DNA of 64,000 nt from Zhongshania sp. (GCA_018066965.1 JAGPVP010000111.1:1-64000); one strand, 5' to 3'. Positions 23,896-34,815 are shown, numbered from the stretch's first letter. Translations and numbers: made by a program. The notes: generated by a model not told the origin, from the letters alone.

Positions 23896-24945
23896 CATTA
23901 ACATATAAGTACCCGCTACAAAGCAAATACCAATGGGCAATAAGCTCGCGTAAATGGGATCAAAACCATACACCATACTGGATGGCCCCAGAATATCTTG
24001 CAAGGTCCTAAAAACGATACCGACCATAACGCCGACAAACACTCGGAAGCCCATGGTAACGTTGCGTAAAGGCCCAAATATAAACGAGATTGCCACTAAC
24101 ACCATGCCCATAATAGTGAGTGGTTGGAGTAATTTATTCCAAAATGCCAGCTTATAGTCTCCGGCATTAAGCCCCTGTTTCTCCAAATAGCCGGCATAAC
24201 GCCATAAACCGCTAATCGATAAATCTTTGGGATCTAAAACTAAAATATTCAGCAACTCTGGCGACAAGCCGCTATCCCAAGGCAGCTGGGGGATATACTG
24301 CTGTTTGGCGCCCTTTGGCCCAAGATCCACTATTTTGGCTGCCTCTAAAGTCCACTTTCCGTCGGTATAATATGCGCGTTCAGCAAAAATATTACGCTCT
24401 AGCCGTCGCTCTTCGTCAAAGCTATAAATGCTAACGCCATACAAAACACCGTTGGGCTGCACCGCATTAAAATGCATGAATTGCTGACCTTCGCGGTGCC
24501 ACATGCCATGTTGAGAATGCATGGCCGGTGTTTTTTGCAAGGCTACTGCGCGCTGACTTTCTGCAATTTGCTGCGACACCGGCGCAATATATTCCGCAAC
24601 ACACAAACCCAATATGGTGATCGCCAAGGTCGGTTTAATCACCGCAAATACCAGCTTACTGGTAGACACCCCCGCCGCCCGCATAACAATTAACTCGCTG
24701 CTGCTGGCCAGCGTACCCAACCCCGCCAAACAACCCACCAGCGCGGCAAAGGGCAAATAGTCATAAAAACTGCCCGGCGATGTTAGGCCAACATATTGCA
24801 ATACCGACCAAAAAGTATAATCGCCCCGTACCTCTTTCAAACCGTCGATTAGCTCAGACAGCAGATCCAAGCCCACAATCACCAACAGCACCAAGATTAT
24901 TGAACCGGCTACCGTTCTGCCGATATAGCGATTCAGTTTAGTCAC
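23884..24945 (-). CDS. lptG: LPS export ABC transporter permease LptG
   Basis: This permease of about 353 residues belongs to the LptB2FG complex that extracts lipopolysaccharide from the inner membrane and pushes it onto the LptC-A-D bridge. It has the six-helix plus periplasmic jellyroll layout of the YjgP/YjgQ family (TKLNRYIGRTVAGS; LASSSELIVMRAAGVS; FGPLRNVTMGFRVFVG). A TTG six codons upstream is possible. GTG at 24945 is preferred because GGAGA lies eight bases before it and the product begins like LptG. The start overlaps the end of lptF. Confidence 0.94.
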   Translation of the reverse strand: MTKLNRYIGRTVAGSIILVLLVIVGLDLLSELIDGLKEVRGDYTFWSVLQYVGLTSPGSFYDYLPFAALVGCLAGLGTLASSSELIVMRAAGVSTSKLVFAVIKPTLAITILGLCVAEYIAPVSQQIAESQRAVALQKTPAMHSQHGMWHREGQQFMHFNAVQPNGVLYGVSIYSFDEERRLERNIFAERAYYTDGKWTLEAAKIVDLGPKGAKQQYIPQLPWDSGLSPELLNILVLDPKDLSISGLWRYAGYLEKQGLNAGDYKLAFWNKLLQPLTIMGMVLVAISFIFGPLRNVTMGFRVFVGVMVGIVFRTLQDILGPSSMVYGFDPIYASLLPIGICFVAGTYMLMKKA

Positions 24946-26050
24946 GGCGACGTCTCCAACCAAGCCACCAATGCCGCAACATACTGTCTCGGTAAAGCAG
25001 AACTAGGCCTAATATTAAAAAGGCAGCGTGCACTATCCACAGGCCCGGAAAAACCGGCCACTGGCCCTTGGCAATGGCATCACGAATCGCATTTAAGCAA
25101 ACCAGATACACCATATAAACCATAAACGCAGGAAACATTTTGCCGTAGCGGCCACGCCGATGATCAGTTTTACTCAGCGACACCGCAATAATTGCCGCTA
25201 TTGGCACCAATAAGGCCAATGACACCCGCCATTGAATAGCCGCAATATCTTCCAGTTCTGACGATGCCCACAGCTCGGCGGTATCTTTACCATCCAGCTC
25301 CTGGCGATAGGTTTTTACTTCTGAATCGCGAATCAATTGGTCAAGCTGAGCAAAGCTCGTCACTTGGTAATCTACAAAACCAGACTGCCCGACATAGCGT
25401 ACACCGTCATCTAAGACCAAATAACGCTGCCCAGATTTCTTATCAATTTCGAAGCGGCCCTGAGCAGCGGTCACGACAGACACCAGCGGTCGACCACCAT
25501 CAACAACCGGCTCTGGTTGCGCAATAAACACGCCCTCCATGGTTTGGTCATCACGGTTGGCCCTCTCGATATAGGTGACTCGGCCACTGGCTTTATCTAA
25601 ACGAAAGCGCCCCTCTACCGCGGCTTTTACCCCAATCTCGGAGCGGCTCTCGGCAAGCAAATCAACATAGGCTTGGATACCGGAAGGAGTCACTATCAGG
25701 CTGATATAGCCGACGATACCGGCGGTAATTAAACTGGGAATCAGGGTGTAGACCAGTAATCGGCGCCGACTCATACCACAGGCACTCATTACCGTCATTT
25801 CACTGTCGACATATAGACGACCATAGGACAGTAAAATACCGATAAACAAACCCAGCGGAAGTACCACCTCAAGAAAGTTAGGCAGGCGATACATCATCAC
25901 CAAAAACAGTACATCCGGCGCAAAATCACCCGACGCAACTTGACCAAGGTACTTTACGAAGCGCCCGCTCATAATAATGACAAGTAAGGTTAGCGTGACG
26001 GCAAACACCGTCTTTAACATTTCACTCGCTAGGTACCTAAATAAAATCAA
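24938..26050 (-). CDS. lptF: LPS export ABC transporter permease LptF
   Basis: This 370-residue partner permease of LptG shows MILFRYLASEMLKT at the N-terminus, LYVDSEMTVMSACGMS in the coupling region and periplasmic domain sequence in the middle. The start is TTG, with GGAG about ten bases upstream; the resulting N-terminus aligns with the known LptF start. It is divergent from pepA, the standard gammaproteobacterial arrangement. Confidence 0.94.
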   Translation of the reverse strand: MILFRYLASEMLKTVFAVTLTLLVIIMSGRFVKYLGQVASGDFAPDVLFLVMMYRLPNFLEVVLPLGLFIGILLSYGRLYVDSEMTVMSACGMSRRRLLVYTLIPSLITAGIVGYISLIVTPSGIQAYVDLLAESRSEIGVKAAVEGRFRLDKASGRVTYIERANRDDQTMEGVFIAQPEPVVDGGRPLVSVVTAAQGRFEIDKKSGQRYLVLDDGVRYVGQSGFVDYQVTSFAQLDQLIRDSEVKTYRQELDGKDTAELWASSELEDIAAIQWRVSLALLVPIAAIIAVSLSKTDHRRGRYGKMFPAFMVYMVYLVCLNAIRDAIAKGQWPVFPGLWIVHAAFLILGLVLLYRDSMLRHWWLGWRRRRD

Positions 26051-26268
26051 ACAACCATATCTCCACCGTCACTGCTGGCTCTCATCGTGCAAGAGCGCCA
26101 TGTCTTTGCGCCAAACTATTTCACGCGCAGATGATACCCTTTACACTAAGCCTAGAATACCGCCTTATTAATGCATTGCTGGCAACGTGGCTTTCAGCCC
26201 TTAGCCATCTTTCAATATGATAATGGCGTGCATTATCACCAATCCGCCCATAGTCTGCGAGTGTATCC

Positions 26269-27750
26269 ATGCAAATAAGTCTTAAGCCCTGTAAAGATGT
26301 CACCACGGTAAGTACCGACTGTTTAGTTCTCATTGTTGACCACGCACTTAGCGCCGACATCGCCAAGGCTGCAGACTCCGCCTGTGGCGGCGCCATTACC
26401 GAAATCATTAAGCGCGGCGATTTTAAAGGCAAACTAGCCGAAACCTTGTATTTACCTGCAGTAAGCGGCCTAAAAGCCCCGCGCTTATTAATTGTTGGCA
26501 AAGGCGATAACGCAGATCTAAAAGACAGTGACTTTGACAAAATTATCAACGCGGCCATTAACACCACCGCCAGCGCTGGCTGCAAAGACATCAGCATTAT
26601 GCTCGACAATATCAACGTAACTGATCGCAAAATAACGTGGCAGTACCAACGCGTAGCGCAACTTATCACCACGTCCAGCTACCGCTACACCGCCACGGTA
26701 AGTAAGCCGAAACCTGCACTCTCTATTCGTCGCCTTACCTTGCAAGGTGCCAACACCGACGCCAACCGCCAGGCCGTTCACGCCGGCGCCAGCATTGGCA
26801 AAGGTATTAATATCGCCTGCGACCTTGGCGATTTACCGGGCAATATCTGCACACCCAATTACCTTGCCAGCGAGTCTCGTGCACTGGGCCGCAAATATGA
26901 TTCGGTCAGCGTTAGCGTACTCGATGAAAAGAAAATGGCAGAACTGGGCATGCACTCGCTGCTGTCAGTTACCGCTGGCACCGACCAGCCCGCGCGACTG
27001 ATTGTGATTGAATACAAGGGCGGCAAAAAAGCCGATAAGCCCCACGTGTTAGTTGGCAAAGGCGTCACCTTTGACACCGGCGGCATTAGCCTCAAGCCCG
27101 GCGCCAAAATGGATGAAATGAAATACGATATGTGCGGCGCCGCCAGCGTTGTCGGTACTCTCAGCGCCGTTGCTGAAATGGATTTAAAACTCAATGTGGT
27201 TGGCATTATCGCCGCGGCGGAAAATATGCCCAGCGGCAGCGCAACCAAGCCAGGTGATGTTGTCACCAGCATGTCTGGACAGACCATCGAGATTCTCAAC
27301 ACCGACGCCGAAGGCCGTTTAGTACTGTGCGACGCCCTCACCTACGCCGGAAAATTCAAACCCGCCTCGGTCATTGATATTGCAACGCTGACCGGCGCCT
27401 GTGTTGTGGCGCTGGGCAAACACGCCGCTGGCTTATTTAGCAATGACGACGACTTTGCAGCAGAACTCCTAGAGCAAGGCAAGCTTGCCCAAGACCGCGC
27501 ATGGCACATGCCCCTGTGGGATGACTATCAAAACCAGTTGGACAGTAACTTTGCCGACATGGCCAATATCGGTGGCCCAGAAGCGGGCAGCGTCACTGCC
27601 GCCTGTTTCTTGTCACGCTTCACCAAAGATTATCGCTGGGCGCATTTAGATATCGCCGGCGCGGCATGGAATGGTGGCGGCAACAAGGGCGCAACTGGTC
27701 GGCCGGTCGGCCTACTGTGCCAATACCTTGCTAGCAAGGCTGGCAACTAA
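26269..27750 (+). CDS. pepA: Cytosol (leucyl) aminopeptidase, M17 family
   Basis: This 493-residue M17 peptidase has the signature NTDAEGRLVLCDAL and metal/active-site segments VGKGVTFDTGGISLKPG and KYDMCGAASV. It removes N-terminal residues from peptides using two metal ions as a hexamer. In some gammaproteobacteria it also binds DNA for plasmid resolution or regulation. It heads the conserved block pepA-holC-small ORF-valS. Confidence 0.96.
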   Translation: MQISLKPCKDVTTVSTDCLVLIVDHALSADIAKAADSACGGAITEIIKRGDFKGKLAETLYLPAVSGLKAPRLLIVGKGDNADLKDSDFDKIINAAINTTASAGCKDISIMLDNINVTDRKITWQYQRVAQLITTSSYRYTATVSKPKPALSIRRLTLQGANTDANRQAVHAGASIGKGINIACDLGDLPGNICTPNYLASESRALGRKYDSVSVSVLDEKKMAELGMHSLLSVTAGTDQPARLIVIEYKGGKKADKPHVLVGKGVTFDTGGISLKPGAKMDEMKYDMCGAASVVGTLSAVAEMDLKLNVVGIIAAAENMPSGSATKPGDVVTSMSGQTIEILNTDAEGRLVLCDALTYAGKFKPASVIDIATLTGACVVALGKHAAGLFSNDDDFAAELLEQGKLAQDRAWHMPLWDDYQNQLDSNFADMANIGGPEAGSVTAACFLSRFTKDYRWAHLDIAGAAWNGGGNKGATGRPVGLLCQYLASKAGN

Positions 27751-27754
27751 GCAC

Positions 27755-28177
27755 ATGACACGGATCGATTTCCACATTCTGAGTCTCAGCAGCAGCGAGG
27801 CGGCAATGCATTACGCTTGCCGCCTTACTGAAAAAGCGTGGCGCGCTGGCCATCAAGTGTATTTGCACTGCGATGATGTGGATGCGACAGAAGCACTCGA
27901 CGCGATGCTCTGGCAGTATCGCGACGAAAGCTTTATACCCCATAGCCGCCACCCTGCAGATGAAAATCCGGTATTAGTCGGCTGTGGCGATCACGCCGGC
28001 GAGCACTGCGATGTATTGGTGAACCTCGCTAAAGAAGTCCCAGCGTTTTTTAGCCGCTTTAAGCGCCTTGCAGAAATCGTAGATCAACAAGATAGTAATT
28101 TGAGCGCATCGCGGGAACGTTATAGTTTTTATAAAAACCGCGGCTACCCATTAAAAACCCATACCATTACAGGCTAA
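27755..28177 (+). CDS. holC: DNA polymerase III subunit chi
   Basis: This 140-residue chi subunit has the characteristic TRIDFHIL start, ACRLTEKAWRAGHQVYLHC and a C-terminal SFYKNRGYPLKTH. Chi links the clamp loader (through psi) to SSB at the replication fork. It starts 5 bases after the pepA stop. Upstream frames in pepA sequence are not part of it. Confidence 0.93.
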   Translation: MTRIDFHILSLSSSEAAMHYACRLTEKAWRAGHQVYLHCDDVDATEALDAMLWQYRDESFIPHSRHPADENPVLVGCGDHAGEHCDVLVNLAKEVPAFFSRFKRLAEIVDQQDSNLSASRERYSFYKNRGYPLKTHTITG

Positions 28178-28181
28178 TCTA

Positions 28182-28601
28182 ATGGCAGAGGACAAAGGCC
28201 CCTTACTGGGTGAGCTAGAAGAACTTAAAGCCGTATTGCGCAAGCAGCGCGAAGTAGATTTATCCGCAATTCCACTGCTTAGCGACATTATCGAAGATGA
28301 ACCGAGCCTTGAGCTTGCGCCCCCCACATCGCTAGAAATCGACACAATATACGATGATGAAGACCACGACCTTACTGATAACCCAGCTCTCGATTCCAGT
28401 AACGACGCAGAATACGCGCAATTAAGACCCACCTTTGACCACCAGTATTCAGACGACGGTAACTACGAGCGAGAAATTCTTATGCAAGAAGTCATCGACT
28501 CAATGATGCCAGAAATAGAAGCCCAACTGCGCAAGCGGCTGCTCAACTTAGATGAGTCGACTTTAGCGCGCTGGTACTCACAACTGCACTCAGACAACTA
28601 A
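28182..28601 (+). CDS. Small acidic conserved protein between holC and valS
   Basis: This 139-residue, strongly acidic protein has a disordered middle (EDEPSLELAPPTS, DDEDHDLTDNP) and a folded-looking C-terminus (ILMQEVIDSMMPEIEAQLRKRL). A reading frame of this kind occupies the same place in Pseudomonas and related genera and is of unknown function, sometimes labelled as chi-associated. It begins 5 bases after holC and is surely co-transcribed. Confidence 0.8.
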   Translation: MAEDKGPLLGELEELKAVLRKQREVDLSAIPLLSDIIEDEPSLELAPPTSLEIDTIYDDEDHDLTDNPALDSSNDAEYAQLRPTFDHQYSDDGNYEREILMQEVIDSMMPEIEAQLRKRLLNLDESTLARWYSQLHSDN

Positions 28602-28771
28602 CACCTCAAGGTAATGAAAAATAGACCTTCTTTTTAGCCAGCCCGCCTAAAACTCAGTATACTTGAGCACTTTTTAATCGCCGAGCCTCCACGCTGATCG
28701 CCAATTGCCTCAGCCTGCGCGGCGCCATTAACACGACCTGAAAAATCAGGCCAACACGCCACAGAGACACA

Positions 28772-31639
28772 ATGGATAAGACATTTCAGCCCGCAGACAT
28801 CGAAACCAAATGGTACCAAAACTGGGAAGACAAAGGCTATTTTTCGCCCCAGGGCAAGGGCGACTCCTACAGCATCATGATCCCACCGCCGAATGTTACC
28901 GGCAGTTTACACATGGGCCACGCCTTCCAAGACTCCATCATGGACGCCCTCACCCGCTACCACCGCATGCAGGGCAACAACACTCTGTGGCAGGTCGGCA
29001 CTGACCATGCAGGTATCGCCACCCAAATGCTGGTTGAGCGCAAGCTCGCCGCAGAGACTGGGCAAACGCGCCACGATCTCGGCCGCGATGCCTTTCTAGA
29101 CAAAGTCTGGGAATGGAAAGAAGAGTCCGGAGGCACCATCACCCGCCAGCTGCGTCGCCTAGGTGCATCGGTAGATTGGAACCACGAACGCTTCACCATG
29201 GATGACGGTTTTTACAAAGCCGTGCAAGAAGTCTTTGTTCGCCTCTACGACGACAAACTCATTTATCGTGGCAAGCGCCTAGTTAATTGGGACCCTAAAC
29301 TGCACACCGCCATTTCTGATTTAGAAGTCGAAAACACCGACGAAAAAGGCTTTATGTGGCATCTGCGCTATCCCTTAGCCGATGGAGAAGCCACCGCAGA
29401 TGGTAAAAACTATTTAATTGTCGCCACCACCCGCCCAGAAACTATGCTTGGTGACACCGCTGTTGCGGTTAACCCTAAAGACGAGCGCTACGCATCACTG
29501 ATCGGCAAATTTGTGGATCTGCCTTTGGTAGGTCGCCGCATTCCGATTGTGGCCGACGACTACGTTGACCGTGAGTTCGGCACTGGTTGCGTCAAAATCA
29601 CCCCTGCCCACGACTTTAACGATTACGCGGTAGGCCAACGCCATAAATTGCCGATGATCAACGTCCTCGACAAAGACGCGGCGATTCGCGACGAAGCCGA
29701 AATCTTTAATAGCGACAGCTCAGAAAACACCGACATCGATAAAACGTTACCCGCAATCTACGTCAAACTAGATCGCTACGCCGCCCGTAAAGCCATAGTC
29801 GCAGATCTTGAAAAAGCTGGCTTGCTTGAAAAGATTGACGACCACGCCTTAAAAGTCCCACGCGGTGACCGCTCCGGCCTAGTCATTGAGCCCATGCTCA
29901 CAGACCAATGGTTTGTAGCTACCGCCGCGCTGGCCAAACCCGCCATTGAAGCGGTTGAAGATGGCCGTATCGAATTTGTGCCCAAGCAATACGAAAATAT
30001 GTATTTCAGCTGGATGCGCGACATTCAAGACTGGTGTATCTCTCGTCAGCTGTGGTGGGGCCACCGCATTCCTGCGTGGTACGACGCCGAAGGTAATATC
30101 TACGTTGCCCGCAACGAGGCCGAAGCCCGCGAGAAATACCAACTACCGGCAGATCTAGCACTAAACCAAGATGACGACGTACTCGACACTTGGTTTAGCT
30201 CCGCACTCTGGACCTTCGGCACCCTCGGCTGGCCGGAGCAAACCGAGCGCCTTAAAACCTTCCACCCCACCGATGTTCTGGTTACCGGCTTCGACATTAT
30301 TTTCTTCTGGGTGGCGCGCATGATCATGATGACCATGCACTTCAATAAAGACGAAAACGGCGAGGCCCAAGTGCCTTTCAAAACCGTTTACGTTACCGGC
30401 CTAATCCGAGACGAGCAGGGCCAGAAAATGTCCAAGTCTAAGGGCAACGTCTTAGACCCGCTAGATATGATCGACGGCATTGAACTCGACGCCCTGCTCG
30501 ACAAGCGCTGCGGCAATATGATGCAACCCCAGCTCGCCGAGAAAATAGCCAAGGCCACCCGCAACACCTTCCCCGAAGGTATCGGCGCCCACGGCACCGA
30601 CGCCCTGCGTTTTACCCTGTTCTCATTAGCCTCAACCGGCCGCGACATCAACTGGGATATGAAACGCCTTGAAGGCTACCGTAACTTCTGCAATAAAATT
30701 TGGAATGCCGCCCGCTACGTGCTCATGAATACCGAAGAGCAGGATTGCGGTGTCAATGGTGACGCGGTAGAGCTGAGTTTGGCTGACCGCTGGATTATTT
30801 CACGTCTGCAACAGACCGAGCAGGCCGTTGCCGACGCCATGGCGGCCTACCGGCTGGATCATGCATCGCAAGCCATTTACGAGTTTATCTGGAACGATTA
30901 CTGCGACTGGTATTTAGAACTGTCTAAACCTGTACTGTGGGACGACAACGCCAGCGCTGAAGTAAAGCGTGGCACCCGCCGTACGCTGATTCGTGTACTG
31001 GAGGCCACGCTGCGTATGGCCCACCCATTTATGCCTTTCATCACCGAAGAGATTTGGCAACAGGTCGCGCCCATTGCCGGAGTAGAGTTTAAGGCCGGCG
31101 ACGACACCATCATGTTGCAAAGCTATCCCATAGCCGCGAATGAAAAAGTCGATGCCGATGCTATAGCCGATGTCGAGTGGCTAAAACAAGTCATTCTCGC
31201 CATCCGTAATATTCGCGGTGAAATGAATGTGCCGCCATCAAAAGCGCTTACATTACTGTTAAAAAACGGCAGCGATGAAGACCTGCGCCGGCTGGACAGT
31301 AATCGCCAATCTCTCGCTAAACTCGCCAAGCTCGACGACATTCAGTGGCTTGCCGCCACCGACGCTGCGCCCATGTCTGCCACCCAATTAGTGGGCGCCA
31401 TGGAAGTACTAGTGCCGATGTCAGGCTTGATTGATAAAGCTGCAGAAATTGCTCGTCTAGAAAAAGAAATCCAAAAACTAGATAAGGAAATTCAGCGTCT
31501 TCAAGGCAAGCTCGGCAATGCGGGATTTTTGGATAAAGCTCCCGCGGATGTAGTCGCTAAAGAGCAAGAAAAGCTCGCCGGCCAACAAGCTGCGTTGGCA
31601 AAACTAAGCGAACAGATCCAAACAATTCAGACCTTGTAA
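28772..31639 (+). CDS. valS: Valyl-tRNA synthetase
   Basis: This 955-residue class Ia synthetase has the HIGH-type motif [13 protein letters not shown] and the KMSKS motif ([10 protein letters not shown]). It also has the editing domain ([13 protein letters not shown]), the anticodon-binding domain and a C-terminal coiled-coil tRNA-binding arm ([18 protein letters not shown]). Length matches E. coli ValS (951). It charges tRNA-Val and hydrolyses mischarged threonine. A 170-base leader follows the preceding gene, with a small CCTGA-AAAA-TCAGG hairpin just upstream of the start; I see no T-box. Confidence 0.98.
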   Translation: MDKTFQPADIETKWYQNWEDKGYFSPQGKGDSYSIMIPPPNVTGSLHMGHAFQDSIMDALTRYHRMQGNNTLWQVGTDHAGIATQMLVERKLAAETGQTRHDLGRDAFLDKVWEWKEESGGTITRQLRRLGASVDWNHERFTMDDGFYKAVQEVFVRLYDDKLIYRGKRLVNWDPKLHTAISDLEVENTDEKGFMWHLRYPLADGEATADGKNYLIVATTRPETMLGDTAVAVNPKDERYASLIGKFVDLPLVGRRIPIVADDYVDREFGTGCVKITPAHDFNDYAVGQRHKLPMINVLDKDAAIRDEAEIFNSDSSENTDIDKTLPAIYVKLDRYAARKAIVADLEKAGLLEKIDDHALKVPRGDRSGLVIEPMLTDQWFVATAALAKPAIEAVEDGRIEFVPKQYENMYFSWMRDIQDWCISRQLWWGHRIPAWYDAEGNIYVARNEAEAREKYQLPADLALNQDDDVLDTWFSSALWTFGTLGWPEQTERLKTFHPTDVLVTGFDIIFFWVARMIMMTMHFNKDENGEAQVPFKTVYVTGLIRDEQGQKMSKSKGNVLDPLDMIDGIELDALLDKRCGNMMQPQLAEKIAKATRNTFPEGIGAHGTDALRFTLFSLASTGRDINWDMKRLEGYRNFCNKIWNAARYVLMNTEEQDCGVNGDAVELSLADRWIISRLQQTEQAVADAMAAYRLDHASQAIYEFIWNDYCDWYLELSKPVLWDDNASAEVKRGTRRTLIRVLEATLRMAHPFMPFITEEIWQQVAPIAGVEFKAGDDTIMLQSYPIAANEKVDADAIADVEWLKQVILAIRNIRGEMNVPPSKALTLLLKNGSDEDLRRLDSNRQSLAKLAKLDDIQWLAATDAAPMSATQLVGAMEVLVPMSGLIDKAAEIARLEKEIQKLDKEIQRLQGKLGNAGFLDKAPADVVAKEQEKLAGQQAALAKLSEQIQTIQTL

Positions 31640-31652
31640 GCTAAGCAGCAAA

Positions 31653-31707
31653 TTCTACTATAACGCGCCAAGACGTAGACAAAATCGCTAAAGCCGTTAT
31701 AGTAGAA
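31653..31707. repeat. Perfect 13-base inverted repeat downstream of valS
   Basis: TTCTACTATAACG and CGTTATAGTAGAA flank a 29-base spacer. There is no T-tract, so it is not a standard terminator. It could be an mRNA 3'-end structure for valS, a regulator site, or a remnant of a small mobile repeat. The rest of the 290-base gap to the csp gene shows no gene. Confidence 0.6.
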
Positions 31708-31932
31708 CCCACAACAAGCCCGATATCCGCCGTAATGTGATGGTTGCATGCAGATACAACGCGCTGACTTATACAGCGCCCGCGCCCAGCAGTAGTCACT
31801 GCCGTAGCGCCAGCCTTCCCCCAAATTTTCTGATACCTGGCGCACTAACTCTCTTAAGCTGCGCTAACTTACAAGCCAAATTCTTAATCCCCCTTTCACC
31901 CGATCTGTTTACTAACTCAACGAGGAAGAGCA

Positions 31933-32142
31933 ATGAGCGACCGAGTTTCCGGCACGGTTAAGTGGTTCAATAACGCCAAAGGCTTTGGATTTATTACCCA
32001 CAACGAAGGCAGCGATGTGTTTGTGCATTTTCGCTCAATTCGCGGCGAGGGCTATCGCACTTTGGATGAGGGACAAGCCGTTGAGTTTAATTTGATTGAC
32101 GGGCCAAAGGGCTTGCAAGCAGAAGACGTTAGTAAAATCTGA
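31933..32142 (+). CDS. Cold shock protein, CspA family
   Basis: This 69-residue single cold-shock domain has RNP1 KGFGFITH and RNP2 VFVHFRSI, followed by [16 protein letters not shown]. The FRSIRG form (Arg after Phe in place of Ser) is shared with the membrane-anchored cold-shock-domain protein 3 kb away. It binds single-stranded nucleic acid. GAGGAAGAGC precedes the ATG. A hairpin follows the stop. Confidence 0.95.
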   Translation: MSDRVSGTVKWFNNAKGFGFITHNEGSDVFVHFRSIRGEGYRTLDEGQAVEFNLIDGPKGLQAEDVSKI

Positions 32143-32165
32143 GCTAAGCCCTTTTCAACAATGAC

Positions 32166-32187
32166 AGCTCAGCACCATCGCTGAGCT
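32166..32187. terminator. Hairpin between convergent csp and sensor-kinase genes
   Basis: AGCTCAG pairs with CTGAGCT around an 8-base loop. The U-tract is poor, so this is only a probable terminator. Confidence 0.45.
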
Positions 32188-32196
32188 ATGTGCATC

Positions 32197-34815
32197 TTAT
32201 ACGTTATCTAAGGTGGCCCGCGGTCTATACTCTACGGCCCTAGCAAGCGCAGATGGCAGTAGCGGGTCGCAATATACTTTGCTCGGATCTAAGGATTTAA
32301 GTAGGTTCGGTCGAGGCGAGATATAAATCACTTTTACCTGACGTTTTTCGGCATACTCCGCCAAATCGCTGCTGTCTCCCTCGGCCAAAATCAGCACGGT
32401 ATTATCTGCGTTCAAAGCATTTAAATGGCCAGCTAATTCTCCCTCAGACTGAAGCCACACCGTTTGTCGCCCGCCTAGGGCCAGCGCAGCATGCACCGAC
32501 TCCTTTAGTAAGCCCTCAGATAAACATGCCAATACTGTGACGCCCTCAGCAGCAGCAATACGTTTAGAGGCCGTGTCCACCGTAAAGGGAATGGAGAAGA
32601 CAAAGCGACTGCCCTGCTCTAGGTTCTCGTCTAAGGTTATTTCACCGCCCATTAGCTGCAGCAAGCGAGTGCTAATCGCCAAGCCCAGACCAGTGCCCCC
32701 AAAACGGCGAGCGCGGCTGTTTTCTTCTAACATAAACGGCTTAAATAATTGCTTGCGCATTTCTCTAGATACGCCAATGCCATTATCTATCACTTCAAAC
32801 TCAATGCGCTGACGCGGCCCCGACCTGGATTTTGAGGTATTCAAGCGCAGCTGAATAACACCACCGCCAGCCACTGCATGAGTAAACTTGACGGCGTTGT
32901 CTAATAAATTTGCGAGTATCTTACGCAGACGAGTGGCATCAGCGAAAACGGCAGCTGGGACACTCGGATCAATATGTAAAATAAAACGCAGCTTATTTTT
33001 AGCGGCGCGTTCGGCAAATTCGTCGGCCACACCTTCGACGAACTCCACCAGCTGGATACTCTCAGATTCCAGCTCGACATCACCGGAATCTAAGGCCGAA
33101 TAGTCCAAGATATTATCCAGCGTCCCCAACAAGCTCATTGAAGAGCGCCGCACCGTATCTATCATCATCCACTGTTCACGGTCTAATTTGGTTTTGCTAA
33201 GTAAATCAGCCATGCCGATAACGCCATTCATAGGCGTGCGAATTTCATGCCCCATAACTGCTAAAAATGTAGCTTTGGTCCGATTTGCCGCCTCAGCTTG
33301 TAACAAAGCGGTTTCCAATTGTTGGGTTCGAAGACGAACACGATCCTCAAGATTACGATTTAGACGGCGAACCTCGCGCTCCGCTTCTTTAAAGTGGGTC
33401 ACGTCGGAATGCATTCCCACAATGCGGATAACCTGGCCGCTGCTATCTCGCTGCGCGCAGGCACGGGTCACCGCATCGCAAACAGTGCCATCACGTCGAC
33501 GCAAACGGTGCTCGTCTCTAAATAATGTCTCGTCACTTTTAACAAATCTCTCAATATCGGCCCGCACTCTTACTCGGTCATCGGGATGAATACTGTCATC
33601 AAACACCACCCGACCATCCAAGGGTTGGCCACCGCGAATTCCCATCATCTGTAACCACGCCGGGCTAAAAAACACCGAGTCGTTAACCATATCCCAATCC
33701 CATAAACCATCGCGGGATGCCATCATGGCCATTTCAAACCGCTTTTGAGAATGCTGATATTGTTGGTACAAGTGGCGACGCTCGGTAACGTCGTGTAAGC
33801 ACACCACCAACACTCCGCCGCCAGCGGTATCAAAATCACCAAAATACAGCTCAACCGGTACTTCTACGCCCTCGGCATTTAAAACCAATAATTCACGACC
33901 TTTAACACGCGCCCCATCGCGCTCGGCGCTAGCGTCGATATGATTTTTACTAAACAATTGGTATTGCTGCCTAAACCGCTTAGGTAATAGCGCGGCCATA
34001 TCCATTTGCGATAACTGGTCACGGGAATACAACAAGAAATCTGCCGCAGCTTGGCTGGCGGAAATGACATTCCCCGCCCGATCGGTAAGCAGCACTACGC
34101 CCGGCAGGGCATTTATAAGCCGCTTAAAATAGACCCGCGTATTCAGCATATCTTGGTGCTCACGCGCGAATTTCCGCGACACATAAACACCCGCCGCCAG
34201 CGGTATCAAACACAGTAATAGCAAGGCAAAGAGAAACTGGCCTTGTTGAATTAGAGCTTCGTGGCGATCCACCGCTATAGTAGCTAAACCCGACACCCAC
34301 TCTTGCTGGTATGCCCGTAACGCCAACAAGCCAGTGACTAGCGCCTGTGTATCAACCTGCGGATTTAACGGTACCGGCACATCAACCAAATGTTCAATAG
34401 AACCAGGCTGGTAAGACAAATAAAGACCCAGCATACGAACAAGGTCTTGCACCGTCGCTTGAGGAAATGACTGAGCGGCATCGCTGAGCAAAATTTGCCG
34501 GCCGCGTGCTAAGCGCGCGCTAATAATATCCGCTTGAAATGAGTCACTGGCGAGATAGTTGGCGGCAAACTCATGAATAATGTTACCCCTTGCCAGCACG
34601 TTATCCAGCTCGAGCAAGACCTCTTCTCGGCCTTGCAACTCGGCTAACATTGCCGCGGGAGCTAGCTTCGAAGCCCCTTTTTGATAAAGAAAAAACGCCT
34701 CAGCCATGAGCAGTGCAAGTAATAATGCGCTGAGTGTAACAATGGCGACATTAAGTATGGCTCGATGCTTTTGGGTACTTAACCCGCTCTCTTTAGATTC
34801 CACCCAATCACACAT
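32197..34815 (-). CDS. PAS-containing sensor histidine kinase with C-terminal pseudo-receiver
   Basis: This membrane kinase of 872 residues has TM1 at about 22-45, an alpha-helical periplasmic region, TM2 at about 194-213 and two PAS domains (about 230-345 and 360-480). A coiled coil leads into HisKA with the phospho-acceptor His in VMGHEIRTPMNG. HATPase_c follows, with NLLDNAVKFTH, DNGIGVS and FGGTGLGLAI. The last 120 residues look like a receiver fold (VTVLACLSEGLLKESVHAAL...VLILAEGDSSDLAEY...KVIYISPRP) but lack the phospho-acceptor Asp. It is therefore an ArcB/BarA-like architecture with a dead receiver and no adjacent response regulator. ATG is preferred over GTG one codon upstream because AGGGA is better spaced. 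Confidence 0.9.
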   Translation of the reverse strand: MCDWVESKESGLSTQKHRAILNVAIVTLSALLLALLMAEAFFLYQKGASKLAPAAMLAELQGREEVLLELDNVLARGNIIHEFAANYLASDSFQADIISARLARGRQILLSDAAQSFPQATVQDLVRMLGLYLSYQPGSIEHLVDVPVPLNPQVDTQALVTGLLALRAYQQEWVSGLATIAVDRHEALIQQGQFLFALLLLCLIPLAAGVYVSRKFAREHQDMLNTRVYFKRLINALPGVVLLTDRAGNVISASQAAADFLLYSRDQLSQMDMAALLPKRFRQQYQLFSKNHIDASAERDGARVKGRELLVLNAEGVEVPVELYFGDFDTAGGGVLVVCLHDVTERRHLYQQYQHSQKRFEMAMMASRDGLWDWDMVNDSVFFSPAWLQMMGIRGGQPLDGRVVFDDSIHPDDRVRVRADIERFVKSDETLFRDEHRLRRRDGTVCDAVTRACAQRDSSGQVIRIVGMHSDVTHFKEAEREVRRLNRNLEDRVRLRTQQLETALLQAEAANRTKATFLAVMGHEIRTPMNGVIGMADLLSKTKLDREQWMMIDTVRRSSMSLLGTLDNILDYSALDSGDVELESESIQLVEFVEGVADEFAERAAKNKLRFILHIDPSVPAAVFADATRLRKILANLLDNAVKFTHAVAGGGVIQLRLNTSKSRSGPRQRIEFEVIDNGIGVSREMRKQLFKPFMLEENSRARRFGGTGLGLAISTRLLQLMGGEITLDENLEQGSRFVFSIPFTVDTASKRIAAAEGVTVLACLSEGLLKESVHAALALGGRQTVWLQSEGELAGHLNALNADNTVLILAEGDSSDLAEYAEKRQVKVIYISPRPNLLKSLDPSKVYCDPLLPSALARAVEYRPRATLDNV

